From positions 1 to 7,432 of the forward strand of contig JAGLSY010000220.1 in assembly GCA_023135545.1 (NCBI GenBank): DNA of 7,432 bases. Reading direction: 5' to 3'. The stretch is from Thermoplasmata archaeon. Its GTDB lineage: Archaea > Thermoplasmatota > Thermoplasmata > SG8-5 > JAGLSY01. The translations under genes and the position numbers were made by a program. The notes below the pieces were generated by a model that saw nothing but the letters and a program-made list of their open reading frames with translations, made no database searches and had not been told where the DNA came from. Positions 6,051 to 7,432 of this stretch are shown piece by piece; the stretch's first letter is position 1, and every line of letters starts with the position of its first letter.

Positions 6051-6123
6051 CCATCGCTAAATATATATTCCCCATCGTGTATTTATGGTTTACCGTTGAA
6101 TTATACGGTTATGGTTGATAATC

Positions 6124-6615
6124 ATGGTTTGTGAGATGTGTGGAAAGGAAGTCAGGACCAAGCTCATGATGGTCGAGGGCGCGCCTCTGAACCTTTGCGA
6201 GAGCTGCCAGAGATTCTCCGCCGGCGAGGTTGTCGTGCGCACCGAGAAGGGACAGGTTGTTTCCACCCCGGTCGCCGAAAGGCTGGCCAAGAGAGAACGG
6301 AGGATGACATCCAGAGATATTTACAGCCAACAGGGCGAGAAGATCATAGCCGACAACTATGGAGAGCGGGTCAGGAACCGCCGCAGGGAGATGAACCTGA
6401 GCCAAGAGGAGCTGGCCAAGAAGATCAACGAGAAGAAGAGCATCATCGTCAAGATCGAGAACCAGGATATCAGGCCCAGTGATAAACTGATAGCCACGCT
6501 GGAAAGGATGCTCGGCATATCGTTGAAAGAGGCTGTCGAAGAAGTTGATGTTCAATCCGGAAAGGAGGCGTATTCACGAAGCTTGACCCTCGGGGATTTC
6601 ATAAAGTACGAGTAG
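6124..6615 (+). CDS. mbf1: Archaeal multiprotein bridging factor 1 (MBF1), zinc ribbon plus Cro/C1 HTH
   Basis: MBF1 bridges general transcription factors and regulators in eukaryotes; in archaea it is an HTH protein with a role in transcription or translation. ATG 6124 gives 163 residues starting MVCEMCGKEV, as is typical. The zinc ribbon uses C3-E-M-C6 and C25-E-S-C28. A basic hinge (about 51-66, rich in Lys and Arg) leads to an HTH (about 80-135: YGERVRNRRREMNLSQEELA, then KIENQDIRPSDKLIATLERM). The conserved C-terminus reads LTLGDFIKYE. A TTG at 6115 would add only three residues. There is no visible SD; a TATA element 55-65 bp upstream and a dyad suggest a short leader. The gene diverges from PAN and is followed after 11 bp by a membrane protein gene, probably in the same transcript. 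Confidence 0.95.
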   Translation: MVCEMCGKEVRTKLMMVEGAPLNLCESCQRFSAGEVVVRTEKGQVVSTPVAERLAKRERRMTSRDIYSQQGEKIIADNYGERVRNRRREMNLSQEELAKKINEKKSIIVKIENQDIRPSDKLIATLERMLGISLKEAVEEVDVQSGKEAYSRSLTLGDFIKYE

Positions 6616-6626
6616 GCCACTTCTTT

Positions 6627-7154
6627 ATGCAGGCCATGTTGTTGTCCGTGTTATTTTTATCAGCAGTGGCAGGGCCGGGTGCGGGTGAGCCCGAGATCAC
6701 TTCTATGGAGCTGCCGAACCGGATCTTCGTGGGCCAGAACCTCAACATATCGGTAACCTTGACCGGGGATGATGTTTATTCTGTTATACTGCGGCTGGAA
6801 ATAGACAATAATACACACCCGATCGCACTGGATTACAAGGATGGAAACTGGGAGAAGAGCATACCCAACCTGGAGGAAGGGGAGATAGAATGGGAACTGC
6901 TGGTCAACAACATTGTAACCAAAACCGGGATTGTGAGGGTGACTTCCGCAGAGGACGATGGACCGCAGTGGCCCCTGCTGATAATCGCCGTGTTTTTCAT
7001 ACTGACCTTCGTGGTCATCGAGATGGCCTTCAAGCCTGCCAGGCGGATGGGCGGCCGGAAGAAGGAAAAGCAGAATGTTGACGAGCCGGGCAGAAGACAC
7101 GGGCCGGAAATTGAGGATGGCCAGGAACGGGAGAAGCCAGACAACAAAAAGTAG
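6627..7154 (+). CDS. Signal-anchored surface protein with beta-rich ectodomain
   Basis: The protein has 175 residues from ATG 6627; ATG 6636 is an alternative. Residues 1-20 (MLLSVLFLSAVAGPGAG) are a signal sequence with an unusually uncharged N-region. Residues about 22-108 alternate polar and hydrophobic as in an Ig-like or fibronectin-like beta sandwich (RIFVGQNLNISVTLTGDDV, then EEGEIEWELLVNN). One helix follows (WPLLIIAVFFILTFVVIEMAF, 115-135), then a basic tail with GGRKKEKQ and a charged end (KPDNKK). The body is therefore outside, with the tail inside. The gap to MBF1 is 11 bp with no SD; TTCATAAAG inside the end of MBF1 (6597-6605) would suit a leaderless start. Two N-X-S/T sequons occur (NIS, NNT). 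The family is not recognised. Confidence 0.82.
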   Translation: MQAMLLSVLFLSAVAGPGAGEPEITSMELPNRIFVGQNLNISVTLTGDDVYSVILRLEIDNNTHPIALDYKDGNWEKSIPNLEEGEIEWELLVNNIVTKTGIVRVTSAEDDGPQWPLLIIAVFFILTFVVIEMAFKPARRMGGRKKEKQNVDEPGRRHGPEIEDGQEREKPDNKK

Positions 7155-7180
7155 TCCTGATTTCCCTGTGTCCGTGTGTC
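7155..7180 (+). terminator. Pyrimidine-rich convergent gap
   Basis: A 26-bp gap between convergent genes, read on the plus strand as TCCTGATTTCCCTGTGTCCG and onward, is pyrimidine-rich. It could act as the 3' end of the plus-strand transcript. No hairpin is seen. Confidence 0.3.
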
Positions 7181-7432
7181 TCAATCATCCAGATCGGCCT
7201 TCAGGTTCTCAGAATTTATATCGTATATTTCTCTGGGCGGAGTTCCAATCTTATCGGCATAACCCCTTGAAGCAATGGCATCCAGGCAGTTCTTGGCCAT
7301 AGTTTCGGTAATGCCAAAACTATATGAAATATCGCTTGCCGTGGTGTTCTCCATGTCATAAAGGGTGATAAAAACGCGCTTGACCAGGTCCTTCATGTCG
7401 GTGGAGGCCAGTATCCTGTCGAAGTTGAAATT
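7181..7432 (-). CDS. Small winged-helix HTH protein (N-terminus cut by window edge)
   Basis: Read on the minus strand the frame is open from the window edge (NFNFDRILASTDMKDLVKRV) to TGA at 7183-7181, 83 residues visible. The core has the usual pattern of a winged helix: helix LVKRVFITLYDM, then TTASDISYSFGITETMAKNC (a recognition helix with DISYSFGIT before the next helix), then a wing around REIYDIN. Because the frame stays open and codes plausibly upstream of the internal ATG at 7396, the true start probably lies beyond the window, but ATG 7396 cannot be excluded. A DNA-binding regulator is likely; the target is unknown. The gene converges on the anchored protein gene, 26 bp away. Confidence 0.72.
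   Translation of the reverse strand, partial: NFNFDRILASTDMKDLVKRVFITLYDMENTTASDISYSFGITETMAKNCLDAIASRGYADKIGTPPREIYDINSENLKADLDD

Larger units (their letters stand above)
5950..6123. promoter_or_regulatory. Divergent PAN/MBF1 control region
   Basis: A nearly symmetric TATA element, AAATATATATT (6059-6069), can serve both strands. On the minus strand it would place the PAN transcription start near 6038; on the plus strand it would place that of MBF1 near 6090. GATGCTG-TC-CAGCATC (6035-6050) is a perfect 7-bp dyad that covers the predicted PAN start. ACCGT-8 nt-ACGGT (6092-6109) is a second dyad near the MBF1 start, overlapping TTATAC (6101-6106). Both positions suit repressor binding. Positions come from sequence; start sites are estimated from the usual archaeal 25-27 bp spacing. 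Confidence 0.5.

Noticed and set aside
6111..6134. Tiny upstream frame (ATGGTTGAT... to TGA) overlapping the MBF1 start
   Set aside because: Only seven codons and no ribosome site; likely chance, though it would overlap the MBF1 start codon if translated.
6109..6555. Minus-strand frame across MBF1
   Set aside because: Antisense to a gene with conserved zinc ribbon and HTH; no ribosome site.
6660..7184. Minus-strand frame across the signal-anchored gene
   Set aside because: Shadow; the plus-strand product has a coherent signal, domain and membrane helix.
1..7432. CRISPR array or repetitive tandem array
   Set aside because: No regularly spaced direct repeats are visible on either strand.

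Overview
The window looks like a piece of a euryarchaeal chromosome, most likely from the Thermoplasmatota or a neighbouring lineage (lineage is inference). The strongest evidence is a complete proteasome-activating nucleotidase (PAN) gene on the minus strand, with an archaeal MBF1 transcription factor gene diverging from it. Supporting signs are AT-rich TATA-like boxes upstream of genes, few clear Shine-Dalgarno sites, small zinc-ribbon proteins, and several cell-surface proteins with an N-terminal signal and/or a single C-terminal membrane anchor. No tRNA, rRNA, CRISPR array or transposase is visible.

Layout, left to right. Positions 1-651 (+) hold the C-terminal end of a VIT/VWA-type surface protein with a membrane anchor. 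Positions 652-1083 have no convincing gene but contain several strong hairpins. Positions 1084-2360 (+) hold an overlapping pair: an exported or anchored protein with a possible LEA_2/WHy-like fold, then a small multi-pass membrane protein whose reading frame is broken by an apparent +1 shift near 2207. Positions 2361-2550 are non-coding, followed by a 50-residue zinc-ribbon gene (2551-2703). After an AT-rich promoter region comes a large secreted, potentially N-glycosylated protein (2801-4588) with a jelly-roll-like middle and two C-terminal AGWN repeats. A convergent terminator region (4589-4731) contains two interlocking perfect inverted repeats.

PAN (4732-5949, minus) and MBF1 (6124-6615, plus) then diverge from a shared 174-bp control region with a near-symmetric TATA element and two dyads. 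MBF1 is followed after 11 bp by a signal-anchored protein with a predicted beta-rich ectodomain (6627-7154). The window ends in a convergent winged-helix protein (7181-7432, minus) that is cut by the window edge.

Functionally there is a cytoplasmic protein-quality and transcription core (PAN, MBF1, small wHTH, zinc ribbon) among envelope proteins (VIT/VWA, LEA-like plus membrane partner, AGWN-repeat adhesin-like protein, small anchored protein). I see no clear multi-gene defence or mobile system. The points most worth checking are the structured non-coding stretch at about 690-1020, the broken membrane gene, the interlocked repeats between convergent genes, the PAN C-terminus ending in Met-Phe-Ala, and the dyads in the PAN/MBF1 control region.
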